Origin: Gordonia lacunae
Lineage (GTDB): Bacteria > Actinomycetota > Actinomycetes > Mycobacteriales > Mycobacteriaceae
Assembly: GCF_002149015.1 (NCBI RefSeq)
Contig: NZ_NGFO01000036.1
Coordinates: 1-46,199 of the forward strand
Direction: 5' to 3'
Length of the DNA stretch: 46,199 nt
Every line of letters begins with the position of its first letter. Position 1 is the first letter of the stretch. The position numbers were made by a program, and so were the translations under genes. The notes beneath the pieces were generated by a model, which made no database searches, had not been told where the DNA came from, and saw only the letters and a list, made by a program, of their open reading frames with translations. This document shows, one piece after another, positions 8,483 through 17,807 of this stretch.

Positions 8483-8986
8483 ATGTCCGCAAGCGCTACC
8501 ACCACCAAGGACGCCACCAAGGACGACGCCGTCGACGCATCGCGCACCGACGCCACCGACACCGCTGCGGGCCGTGCGCTCGCCCGCCGTGATTCGACGG
8601 GCGACCGGGGACGTACCTCCATCGCCGACATCGTGGTCGCGAAGGTCGCCGGAATCGCCGCTCGTGAGATCGACGGCGTCCACGATCTGGGCGGCACCAC
8701 CGAGCGTGTCGTCGGTCGGGTCCGCGACGTCCTGCCGGGCACGACGGTCAGCACCACCCAGGGCATCGAGGTCGAGGTCGGCGAGCGTCAGGCCGCCGTC
8801 GACGTCTCGATCGTGGCCGAGTACGGCGTCGCGATCCATCAACTCGCGGCAGCCATCCGACGCAACGTGATCAGCGCGATCGAGCAGATGACCGGCCTCG
8901 AGGTGACCGAGGTCAACGTGACCGTCCACGACATCGCGTTCGGCGACGACGAGCAGGAGTCGAACACCACCCCGCGGGTTCAGTGA
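8483..8986 (+). CDS. Asp23/Gls24 family envelope stress protein (first of operon)
   Basis: A 167-residue protein with an Asp23/Gls24 domain at about 50-150: TSIADIVVAKVAGIAAREIDGVHDLGG, then VEVGERQAAVDVSIVAEYGVAIHQLAAAIRRNVISAIEQMTGLEVTEVNVTVHDIAF. The first 45 residues are Thr/Asp/Ala-rich and probably disordered. Asp23 in Staphylococcus is an abundant membrane-associated protein tethered by AmaP and linked to cell-envelope stress; the same class of role is inferred. AAGGAG at 8471-8476 fixes the ATG. It leads a tightly overlapping operon through 11167 and is divergent from the ECF sigma factor, which may drive it. Confidence 0.92.
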   Translation: MSASATTTKDATKDDAVDASRTDATDTAAGRALARRDSTGDRGRTSIADIVVAKVAGIAAREIDGVHDLGGTTERVVGRVRDVLPGTTVSTTQGIEVEVGERQAAVDVSIVAEYGVAIHQLAAAIRRNVISAIEQMTGLEVTEVNVTVHDIAFGDDEQESNTTPRVQ

Positions 8987-9324
8987 TGACGTCGGACCTC
9001 CCGGCCGCGCGGACGGACGACGGCGATTCATTGGCAGATCGCCTCGCCGCCGCCGTACTCGCGGTCCCGGGCGTGTACGACCTGCACAGTGGGCTGTTCG
9101 GAGAGATCGCCACCTATCTACCCGGGCATCGTGTCTCGGGTGTGACCCTCGCCGACGACAGCGGTGAGGTCCACATCGTGGTCGACGCCGCGCACGACCT
9201 CCAGGGCGTCGCCGCGGAGGTCCGCGACCTCGCCGAGAAACTCGCGGCGAGACCCGTCACGGTCACCGTGGCCGACATCACCGTGAGCTCGAAGCCGAGT
9301 CCGAACGAAGGGGAAGCGGAATGA
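8986..9324 (+). CDS. Short Asp23-like protein
   Basis: A 112-residue protein overlapping the first Asp23 gene in TGATG; GTG at 8983 is an alternative start. It reads DSLADRLAAAVLAVPGVYDLHSGLFGEIATYLPGHRVSGV, with the family's opening 'V..V.GV..L' helix. It then shows a half-length pattern, VHIVVDAAHDLQGVAAEVRDLAEKLAARPVTVTVADI, matching the strand-helix-strand of Asp23 domains. I infer a diverged Asp23-type partner, probably cytoplasmic, that oligomerises with the neighbours. Its ATGA overlap with the next gene indicates coupled translation. Confidence 0.75.
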   Translation: MTSDLPAARTDDGDSLADRLAAAVLAVPGVYDLHSGLFGEIATYLPGHRVSGVTLADDSGEVHIVVDAAHDLQGVAAEVRDLAEKLAARPVTVTVADITVSSKPSPNEGEAE

Positions 9325-9500
9325 ACAACGCAGTCGTGGGCCTGTTCGTGGGCCTGCTCCTGGCACTGGCCGCCGTCGCAGGCGGGCTGGCGGGATTCCT
9401 GCTGGCCGTCGTGCTCGGTGCGGCGGGACTCGTGCTGGGTCTCAACCGGGACGGCGCCATCGACCTGGGCGCGCTCCTACGGAGCCGGGGTCGTGGCTGA
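9321..9500 (+). CDS. 59-residue membrane protein, DUF2273-like
   Basis: A very small gene starting ATG 9321 (ATGA overlap with the previous stop) and ending TGA 9498-9500. The product is almost wholly hydrophobic from residue 5 to 45 (VVGLFVGLLLALAAVAGGLAG, then FLLAVVLGAAGLVLGL), two helices or one hairpin, with a short polar tail LLRSRGRG. Small DUF2273 membrane proteins accompany Asp23 and AmaP in Firmicutes, and this has the same size, position and character. The family call is by analogy. It overlaps the next gene's GTG at 9493 by 8 nt. It is short enough to be missed by automatic gene calling. Confidence 0.8.
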   Translation: MNNAVVGLFVGLLLALAAVAGGLAGFLLAVVLGAAGLVLGLNRDGAIDLGALLRSRGRG

Positions 9501-10047
9501 GCAGGAGCCCGGCGGGCCCGTGTCGGGTGGCGGTCCGTCCGGGGACGATTCGCCGCCCGGGACGCTCACCATCGCCGACCGCGTCCTCGAAAAGATCGCG
9601 GCCCGAGCAGCTCTCGACATCCCGGGTGTCGTCCGCCATCGCAGCGGAGTCGGCTCGGTCCTGGGGCCGGTCGGTGAGCGGTCGGCACTACCCCACGCGA
9701 CCGTCCATGCGGGCGGTACCCGGATCACGCTGTCGCTCGCCCTCGAATGGCCGTGTGCCGTCGCCGAGGTCTCCCGCCGTACACGCGATCACGTCGCCGC
9801 GGAGGTCGAGCGCCTCACCGGGGTCGTCCCGCTGCGTGTCGATGTGACGGTGTCCAAGTTCGAGCCACGGCAAGCGATCCGACGCCGGCAACGGGGGTAC
9901 GTCGACCTACCGCCGGTCCGTGAGGACACGCCGCCCGACACGGCACAGGCGAACCCGCCGTCGGACGCACCGGACGCAGCAGGTCCGCCGCACCGCACCG
10001 CGGCGTTCACTCCGACCATCAGCATCGAGACGGGGGCACGACGATGA
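9493..10047 (+). CDS. Asp23/Gls24 family protein with disordered C-terminal tail
   Basis: A 184-residue Asp23-domain protein: LTIADRVLEKIAARAALDIPGVVRHRSG at about residues 30-57, then THAGGTRITLSLALEWPCAVAEVSRRTRDHV-type strands and AAEVERLTGVVPLRVDVTVSKF at about 102-123. The first 25 residues are Gly/Pro/Ser-rich and the last 50 are Pro/Thr/Asp-rich, probably disordered. The GTG start at 9493 overlaps the small membrane gene. The end overlaps the next start in ATGA. As the third Asp23 domain of the operon it probably forms mixed assemblies with the other two; this is inferred. Confidence 0.88.
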   Translation: MAEQEPGGPVSGGGPSGDDSPPGTLTIADRVLEKIAARAALDIPGVVRHRSGVGSVLGPVGERSALPHATVHAGGTRITLSLALEWPCAVAEVSRRTRDHVAAEVERLTGVVPLRVDVTVSKFEPRQAIRRRQRGYVDLPPVREDTPPDTAQANPPSDAPDAAGPPHRTAAFTPTISIETGARR

Positions 10048-10622
10048 CGACGCAGACCGCACTCGAACCCGATCACGCCACCGACTCCGAGCGCGTCTTT
10101 CCGCCCGCGGCCCTCCCCGGAGCCGCGATCGCCGGCGCCGCACTCGGTCTCGCATTCATCGCGTTGGGCGCGGTGGCCGTGCGCGACATCGCCGTCCGAG
10201 CGAACTGGCTCGACGGTCAGGCGTGGTCGGTCACCGCCGCCCAGTGGATCGCAGATCTGCGGTGGCAGAACTGGATGTGGCCCGCCGCCGTCGGGGCGAT
10301 CGTGGTGGGACTGGTCCTGCTGTGGATCGCCGTCAAGCCGCGGCGCCGGACTCATCTCGCCCTCGCCGGCGGCGACGGCATGTGGACCCGACCCGGTGAC
10401 GTCGCGCGACGGTGCAGCGCTGCGGTGTCCGACCTCCCCGGTGTGCTCGATGCCGACACGGTCGTGACCCGCCGCAAGCTGACCTGCACCGTCGGGGTGC
10501 GATCACAGGTGGCCGACCGGGCACTCATCGACAGCACCGTCGCCGCCGTCGCGGCCGACCTTCTCTCGCCGCCGCGGGTTGTGGTGCGGCTGCGCGATCG
10601 AGCACCGAGGAGCATCCGATGA
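10044..10622 (+). CDS. Two-helix membrane protein, DUF6286-like
   Basis: A 192-residue protein with two membrane segments at about 26-46 (AAIAGAALGLAFIALGAVAV) and 78-98 (MWPAAVGAIVVGLVLLWIAV). A cytoplasmic domain follows (GDVARRCSAAVSDLPGVLDADTVVTRRKLTCTVGVRSQVADRALIDSTVAAVAADLL) whose strand-helix layout resembles Asp23 itself. The topology matches AmaP, the alkaline-shock membrane anchor, and I recall such actinobacterial proteins as DUF6286. It probably tethers the soluble Asp23 proteins to the membrane. It overlaps both neighbours by 4 nt, so translation is coupled along the operon. Confidence 0.8.
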   Translation: MTTQTALEPDHATDSERVFPPAALPGAAIAGAALGLAFIALGAVAVRDIAVRANWLDGQAWSVTAAQWIADLRWQNWMWPAAVGAIVVGLVLLWIAVKPRRRTHLALAGGDGMWTRPGDVARRCSAAVSDLPGVLDADTVVTRRKLTCTVGVRSQVADRALIDSTVAAVAADLLSPPRVVVRLRDRAPRSIR

Positions 10623-11167
10623 ATCGTCTTCCCGCAACCGCACACCGACTGTCGATCGGACTCGTCGCTCTGCTGCTCATCGCGGTCGGCGCGGCGGCCG
10701 TGGCCTGGCGGGTCGACGCCGAGCCGGTGGCCGGGTGGGTCGACCGTCTCGACGAGCGTGCCGCTCTCGATGCGGCTCAGGCGTCCTGGTGGATCTGGGT
10801 GCTGGTCGGCGTCACTGTGCTCGCCCTTGGCTGGGGTCTGCTGTTGCTGGCCACCAACATCCGGCCCCGCGCCGTCGACGATGCGCTGCTCGACGGTTCC
10901 GACCAGACCGGAACACTCACGGTCGCACCGAAACTGATGGCGAACGCCGCCGCGGAGGAGCTGGCCGGGAACCCGATGTTCCAGAAGGTGACCGCGAAGG
11001 CGATCGACGACCGGTCGCGCAGCATCATCCGGCTCGAGGTGTCGGCCGCACCGAATCGGAGCTTCGACGAGGTGACCGCGCCGGTCGCCGACACCGTCAC
11101 CGCGATCCGTACCGCGTTGGGAGACTCCGGCGTACATGTCCAGGCGTTCGTCCATCTCGACCGATGA
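10619..11167 (+). CDS. AmaP-like alkaline shock membrane anchor protein
   Basis: A 182-residue protein with helices at about 13-30 (IGLVALLLIAVGAAAVAW) and 58-78 (WIWVLVGVTVLALGWGLLLLA) separated by a short polar loop. A cytoplasmic domain then ends in RSIIRLEVSAAPNRSFDEVTAPVADTVTAIRTALGDSGVHVQAFVHLDR. Two helices plus a small alpha/beta domain is the AmaP plan; AmaP anchors Asp23 to the membrane in Staphylococcus. This and the preceding gene look like paralogous anchors. ATG 10619 overlaps the previous stop. It is the last tightly coupled gene; csbD follows 72 bp later. Confidence 0.82.
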   Translation: MNRLPATAHRLSIGLVALLLIAVGAAAVAWRVDAEPVAGWVDRLDERAALDAAQASWWIWVLVGVTVLALGWGLLLLATNIRPRAVDDALLDGSDQTGTLTVAPKLMANAAAEELAGNPMFQKVTAKAIDDRSRSIIRLEVSAAPNRSFDEVTAPVADTVTAIRTALGDSGVHVQAFVHLDR

Positions 11168-11239
11168 CCTGGACGCGAGACCTCGACAGACGGCCTCATC
11201 AGGGGACGTCGTCGATCAATGAGATGAAGGAGAAGAAGA

Positions 11240-11437
11240 ATGGGATTCAGCGACAAGGTCAGCAACAAGGCCGAGGACCTCTCGGGCAAGGCCAAGGAGA
11301 CCGCAGGCGATGTGACCGGTGACGACCAGCTCAAGAGCGAGGGCAAGGGCGATCAGCTCTCCGCGGCCGTCAAGGACGGCGTGGAGAGCGTGAAGGACGC
11401 CGCATCGAACATCAAGGACAAGCTGTCCGGCAACTGA
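11240..11437 (+). CDS. CsbD family stress protein
   Basis: A 65-residue highly charged protein: GFSDKVSNKAEDLSGKAKETAGDVTGDDQLKSEGKGDQ, then AAVKDGVESVKDAASNIKDKLSG. This is the Lys/Asp/Gly-rich four-helix CsbD pattern of a small general-stress protein whose molecular job is unknown. AAGGAGAAGAAG lies before ATG 11240. It follows the AmaP-like gene by 72 bp and ends at a strong terminator, so it closes the envelope-stress operon. A CsbD gene also lies by asp23 in staphylococci, which supports one functional unit. Confidence 0.92.
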   Translation: MGFSDKVSNKAEDLSGKAKETAGDVTGDDQLKSEGKGDQLSAAVKDGVESVKDAASNIKDKLSGN

Positions 11438-11460
11438 CCCCCATCACCGGTGATCAGGGC

Positions 11461-11493
11461 GAATCCCGAAGGTGCTCGGCACCTTCGGGATTC
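11461..11493. terminator. Rho-independent-type hairpin between csbD and rtcB
   Basis: A perfect 15-bp stem (11461-11475 with 11479-11493) and a TCG loop. GTTTCGTT follows on the plus strand. It lies between convergent genes and could end both transcripts. Confidence 0.85.
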
Positions 11494-11521
11494 GTTTCGT
11501 TCGGACGTCAGACGCGGCCGG

Positions 11522-12727
11522 TCACGTCCCCTTGACGTTGAGGATCTGCCGCAGGGTGTGCTCGATGTCCACGAGATCCGCGGCGTCGGCCATCACCTGA
11601 TCGATGTCCTTGTAGGCGTCGGGGATCTCGTCGACCCACTCGTCACCGTGCCGGTATTCGATCCCCGTCATCCGGGCGGCGAGATCGTCGGCCGTGAAGC
11701 GCCTGCGCGCCTCGCTCCGCGAGTACCGGCGGCCGGCACCGTGCGGTGCCGAGCACAACCCGGCCGGATTACCCTTGCCCCGCACCACATAGGACCGCGT
11801 TCCCATCGAGCCGGGGATGACGCCTCGCACCCCCTCGTGAGCGTCGATCGCACCCTTCCGGGTCAGCCAGACGTCCTTGCCGGCGTGCGTTTCCCGCACG
11901 GTGTAATTGTGGTGGCAATTGATCCGGTCCACCTCGAGGGAATCCGAGCCGGCGTCGACGCCACCGGGGACGTTGTCGCCGAACCACTCGGCGAACACCG
12001 CGACGAACCGATCCATCATCTCCGCCCGGTTCTCGAGCGCGAACCGCTGAGCCCAGGACAGATCCCGAAGGTATGCCGTGAGTTCCGGGGTGCCCTGCGG
12101 CAGGTAGGCGAGATCGGCATTCGGCAACCTGATCCACCACTGGCGGCACAGCCGCTGAGCGACCTTGATGTGCTTCTGCGCGATCTTGTTGCCGACGCCG
12201 CGCGAACCCGAGTGGAGGAACAGCCACACCACGTCACGCTCGTCGAGGCACAGTTCGATGAAGTGGTTGCCGCCGCCGAGCGAGCCCAGCTGTTCCCGCC
12301 ACTTCGGCGAATGCGAGAGATCCACACCGTCGTCGGTCGCCTGCTCGTCGAGCGAGTCGATGCGCGCCCGGGTGAACTCGAACCGGTTCAGACCACTGTT
12401 GTAGTTGCCGGGCGACAGCGGGATGGCATCCTCGATCCTCGTCCGCAGTCGGCCGAGGTCCATCCCGTCGATGTCCTCGGCGCGCAGACGCGTCTGCACC
12501 GCGATCATGCCGCAACCGATATCGACTCCGACAGCGGCGGGGATCACCGCTCCGGTCGTCGGGATGACCGTGCCCACCGCGGAGCCTTTTCCGAAGTGCG
12601 CGTCGGGCATCAGGGCGATGTGCGGATGTACGAACGGCATCCGGGCGGTCTCAGCCGCCTGGGTGAGGGTGTTGTCGTCCACGTGCGATGCATAGTTCAG
12701 CACCTTGGGCGACGCCTTGGTCGGCAT
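11522..12727 (-). CDS. rtcB: RtcB family RNA ligase
   Basis: A 401-residue RtcB. It shows PHIALMPDAHFGKGSAVGTVIPT near the N-terminus, the metal-site motif GVDIGCGM, LGGGNHFIE, the glycine loop HSGSRGVGNKIA, and CSAPHGAGRRYSRSEA carrying the histidine that becomes guanylylated. The family joins 3'-phosphate or 2',3'-cyclic-phosphate RNA to 5'-OH RNA using GTP and Mn2+, in tRNA or ribosomal RNA repair after cleavage. ATG 12727 has AAAGGA upstream on the minus strand, which trims an open frame extending to 12769. No rtcA and no archease gene are next to it. It stands alone opposite the csbD end. Confidence 0.93.
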   Translation of the reverse strand: MPTKASPKVLNYASHVDDNTLTQAAETARMPFVHPHIALMPDAHFGKGSAVGTVIPTTGAVIPAAVGVDIGCGMIAVQTRLRAEDIDGMDLGRLRTRIEDAIPLSPGNYNSGLNRFEFTRARIDSLDEQATDDGVDLSHSPKWREQLGSLGGGNHFIELCLDERDVVWLFLHSGSRGVGNKIAQKHIKVAQRLCRQWWIRLPNADLAYLPQGTPELTAYLRDLSWAQRFALENRAEMMDRFVAVFAEWFGDNVPGGVDAGSDSLEVDRINCHHNYTVRETHAGKDVWLTRKGAIDAHEGVRGVIPGSMGTRSYVVRGKGNPAGLCSAPHGAGRRYSRSEARRRFTADDLAARMTGIEYRHGDEWVDEIPDAYKDIDQVMADAADLVDIEHTLRQILNVKGT

Positions 12728-12935
12728 GGGAGGTGTTCCTTTCGTGAACGCCCGGGTCAGCGGGCCCACACATCACACCGTCGAATCCTCGAGGCGGCAA
12801 CCGGTTTTCTGCTCCCGATGCCGACCCGGCACTCCCCATGACACCCGCCGCCGCGGAGAGATCTCTGCCCAGAACGCAGCTCCGGCAGCGACACATCCGG
12901 AGACCCATGCACCGACTCGAGTCGATGCCAGACGG

Positions 12936-13418
12936 TCAGCCGATCGCGCCGAGAGCCTTGTCCCAGACGGCGTTCTCGCGTACCTCACCCGGGCCGACCA
13001 TGTCGGCGAAGACGATCAGGCCGTCGCGATCGACCAGGAAGGTGCCGCGGTTGGCGTAGCCGCGGTCCTCGTTGAACACGCCGTAGGCGCGTGCGGTGTC
13101 ACCGTGCGGCCAGAAATCCGACAGCAGTGGAAACAGGAATCCCTGCGCCGCGGACCACACCTTGTGGGTGGGTGAGGGACCGACCGAGACGGTCACCGTC
13201 GTGACATCGTCGTTCTCGAACCGGGGTTGCTGGTCGCGGATGTAGCCCAGCTCGCCCTGGCAGGTGCCGGTGAACGCGAGCGGGAAGAACACGACGAGCA
13301 CGTTGCGGTCGGCTCGCAGTGTCGAGAGCGACACCAGCTGGTTGTTCTGGTCGCGGAGGGCGAAGTCCGGTGCCCGCTCGCCGACGGTCAGGGGCGCAGA
13401 AGGCGGAGCACCGCTCAT
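12936..13418 (-). CDS. ahpE: AhpE-type one-cysteine peroxiredoxin
   Basis: A 160-residue peroxiredoxin. The peroxidatic Cys53 sits in FFPLAFTGTCQGELG, the AhpE signature, with the supporting Arg later in the chain. RGTFLVDRDGLIVF and the DxxPHG-like segment FWPHGDTARAYGVFNEDRGYA complete the fold. There is no resolving cysteine, so it belongs to the one-Cys class, in M. tuberculosis reduced by mycothiol/mycoredoxin. It removes peroxides and peroxynitrite in the cytoplasm. The start overlaps the DUF3052 gene stop in ATGA, an arrangement also seen in other actinomycetes, so the two are co-translated. Confidence 0.94.
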   Translation of the reverse strand: MSGAPPSAPLTVGERAPDFALRDQNNQLVSLSTLRADRNVLVVFFPLAFTGTCQGELGYIRDQQPRFENDDVTTVTVSVGPSPTHKVWSAAQGFLFPLLSDFWPHGDTARAYGVFNEDRGYANRGTFLVDRDGLIVFADMVGPGEVRENAVWDKALGAIG

Positions 13419-13837
13419 GCTTTCTTGCCCGCGCGGGCCTTGGGCTGGACCAGTCGTGCCGCCGACCAGTCGCCGAGGCTGATGGCCGAGGTCTGGGTGA
13501 GCCCCGCGGTCGGGGCGGCCTCGGCGATCTCACTCGGATCGACGTAGCCGGACTTGCCGGTCTTGGGCGAGAGAACCCACACGTAACCGTCTTCGGCGAG
13601 TGGACCGATCGCGTCCATCAGAGCGTCGACGAGATCACCATCGCCGTCGCGCCACCAGAGGACAACGACGTCCACGACGTCGTCGGCGTCCTCGTCGACC
13701 ATCTCGGCGTCGATCGCGTCCTCGATGTCAGCGCGCAGTTCGTCGTCGGTGTCCTCGTCCCAGCCGAGTTCCTGCACGACCAAGCCTGCGGTCAAGCCCA
13801 GTTTCTGGGCGTTGCTACCGTCTGTGGCGGCTACCAC
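13415..13837 (-). CDS. DUF3052 family protein
   Basis: A 140-residue acidic protein: MVAATDGSNAQKLGLTAGLVVQELGWDEDTDDELRADIE, then VVDVVVLWWRDGDGDLVDALMDAIGPLAEDGYVWVLSPKTG. This is the DUF3052 pattern, found in Actinobacteria and often just upstream of ahpE. The function is not known. The fold suggests a small nucleotide- or partner-binding alpha/beta domain, which is inference. The GTG start at 13837 has a strong AGGAGGT nine bases upstream. It is the first gene of the pair with ahpE. Confidence 0.92.
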   Translation of the reverse strand: MVAATDGSNAQKLGLTAGLVVQELGWDEDTDDELRADIEDAIDAEMVDEDADDVVDVVVLWWRDGDGDLVDALMDAIGPLAEDGYVWVLSPKTGKSGYVDPSEIAEAAPTAGLTQTSAISLGDWSAARLVQPKARAGKKA

Positions 13838-14078
13838 CGCGCGTGACCTCCTGAAGATGTGTGAATCGTTGTGTGCGTCGTCTGTGCCGAATCCGCGTAC
13901 GTTCCCGCACGCCGTTCGCCTGTCAGCATAGGCAACAGCCTAAAGCCTCACATTGCAAGCCGAACGCCGTCAGGGATTTCGGGCGTTTCGCGACCGGCTG
14001 TGCACAACCGGTACCCGCAGCGGAGCAACGTCAACCATCCGAGATCAGAGCAACGTCGATCACCGGGAGGGCCGCCGG
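13838..14078. promoter_or_regulatory. Promoter region of the DUF3052-ahpE operon
   Basis: This 241-bp gap holds no gene. TAGGC-AACA-GCCTA is a small inverted repeat near 13928-13941, next to TATGCT read on the minus strand, a possible -10. The call is weak. Confidence 0.3.
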
Positions 14079-14696
14079 CTATCCGCCGGGGCGTGCCGAG
14101 GTCGTCGAGGGGACGGACGGGCGCGGGGTGGCCGAGGAGGTCGCCGGGAGCGGCGTGTAGCCACCACACACGTCGAGCAGCCGCTGCTTGTCCCGGGACC
14201 ACTGTCCCGACACCGGATTCAGGCCGGCACTCAGTTCACGACGGATGGCGTTCTCCAGCCGCGCGGTCGACTCGAGGAAGGTCCGCGCCGGCGTCGAGAC
14301 GTCGACCGGGGCGGTCGCGGTGATCTTGGGGCGGATCTGATCGGCACCGGCGATCAGACTGGCCCGTGCCTTCTCGTCGAGATCGCCGACCCCGGGATAC
14401 GACTGCGCGACGTTCAGCCGGGCGACGAAGGCGTTGAAGCCGCGGACCATCACCACCATCGACGCCATCGACTCGCGGCAGAGCTCGACGCCCTCGGCCC
14501 GTACCTCGGCGGCTGCCGACGCCGACAGCTCGGCGCGGTAGACCGCGACCTCGCCCGGCGCCGGCGCTCCCGCGCCACCGACCGTCGTGGCGCACGCACC
14601 CGACAGCGCGGCCCCGAGTGCGACCGCGGCCGCGGACACCGACCGGACGACGCGGCGTCGGCGGCGCCCGGCCGCCGCCGCTCCTCGATCCGGCAT
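14079..14696 (-). CDS. Probable secreted lipoprotein of unknown function
   Basis: This 205-residue protein starts with an Arg-rich n-region (GRRRRRVVRSVSAAA) and a hydrophobic run (VALGAALSGACATTVGG). The end of that run is a plausible though weak lipobox, with the acylated Cys near residue 35. The mature part (SAAAEVRAEGVELCRESMASMVVMVRGFNAFVARLNVAQSY, LIAGADQIRPKI, SRDKQRLLDVCGGY) looks all-helical with two further cysteines. It ends in a Pro/Ser/Thr tail. I do not recognise a named family. It is divergent from aceE with about 200 bp between, so it is probably transcribed alone. Confidence 0.7.
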   Translation of the reverse strand: MPDRGAAAAGRRRRRVVRSVSAAAVALGAALSGACATTVGGAGAPAPGEVAVYRAELSASAAAEVRAEGVELCRESMASMVVMVRGFNAFVARLNVAQSYPGVGDLDEKARASLIAGADQIRPKITATAPVDVSTPARTFLESTARLENAIRRELSAGLNPVSGQWSRDKQRLLDVCGGYTPLPATSSATPRPSVPSTTSARPGG

Positions 14697-14902
14697 CCAC
14701 TCCCCCTACTGGTCAGTAACCGTTTCTGGACGCTACCGCATCGAAGCGATCGCGACACCCGACACGGATCCACCCGGTGCCAAGCCACCCCACATGGGGC
14801 ACGATGAAGGGAGGCACCGCACAACATCGGAGCGCGGTGCCCGACGCCATGCAGTCGGACCACCACCCCGAGTCCGGCCTGTCAGAGGGAGTAGGCATCA
14901 CC

Positions 14903-17731
<2,829 letters not shown>

Positions 17732-17795
17732 GCCTCGCGCCGACGGACACGGCCTGGTCTCACGCACGGTCGGGGACTCCACCCGTCCGAAGGTC

Positions 17796-17801
17796 TAGAT
17801 T
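17796..17801 (+). promoter_or_regulatory. Candidate -10 box placing mabR on a leaderless transcript
   Basis: TAGATT ends 6 bp before the mabR GTG at 17808, so transcription would begin at or next to the start codon. No ribosome-binding site is visible. Leaderless mRNAs are common in mycobacteria and relatives. Confidence 0.5.
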
Positions 17802-17807
17802 GAGGTC

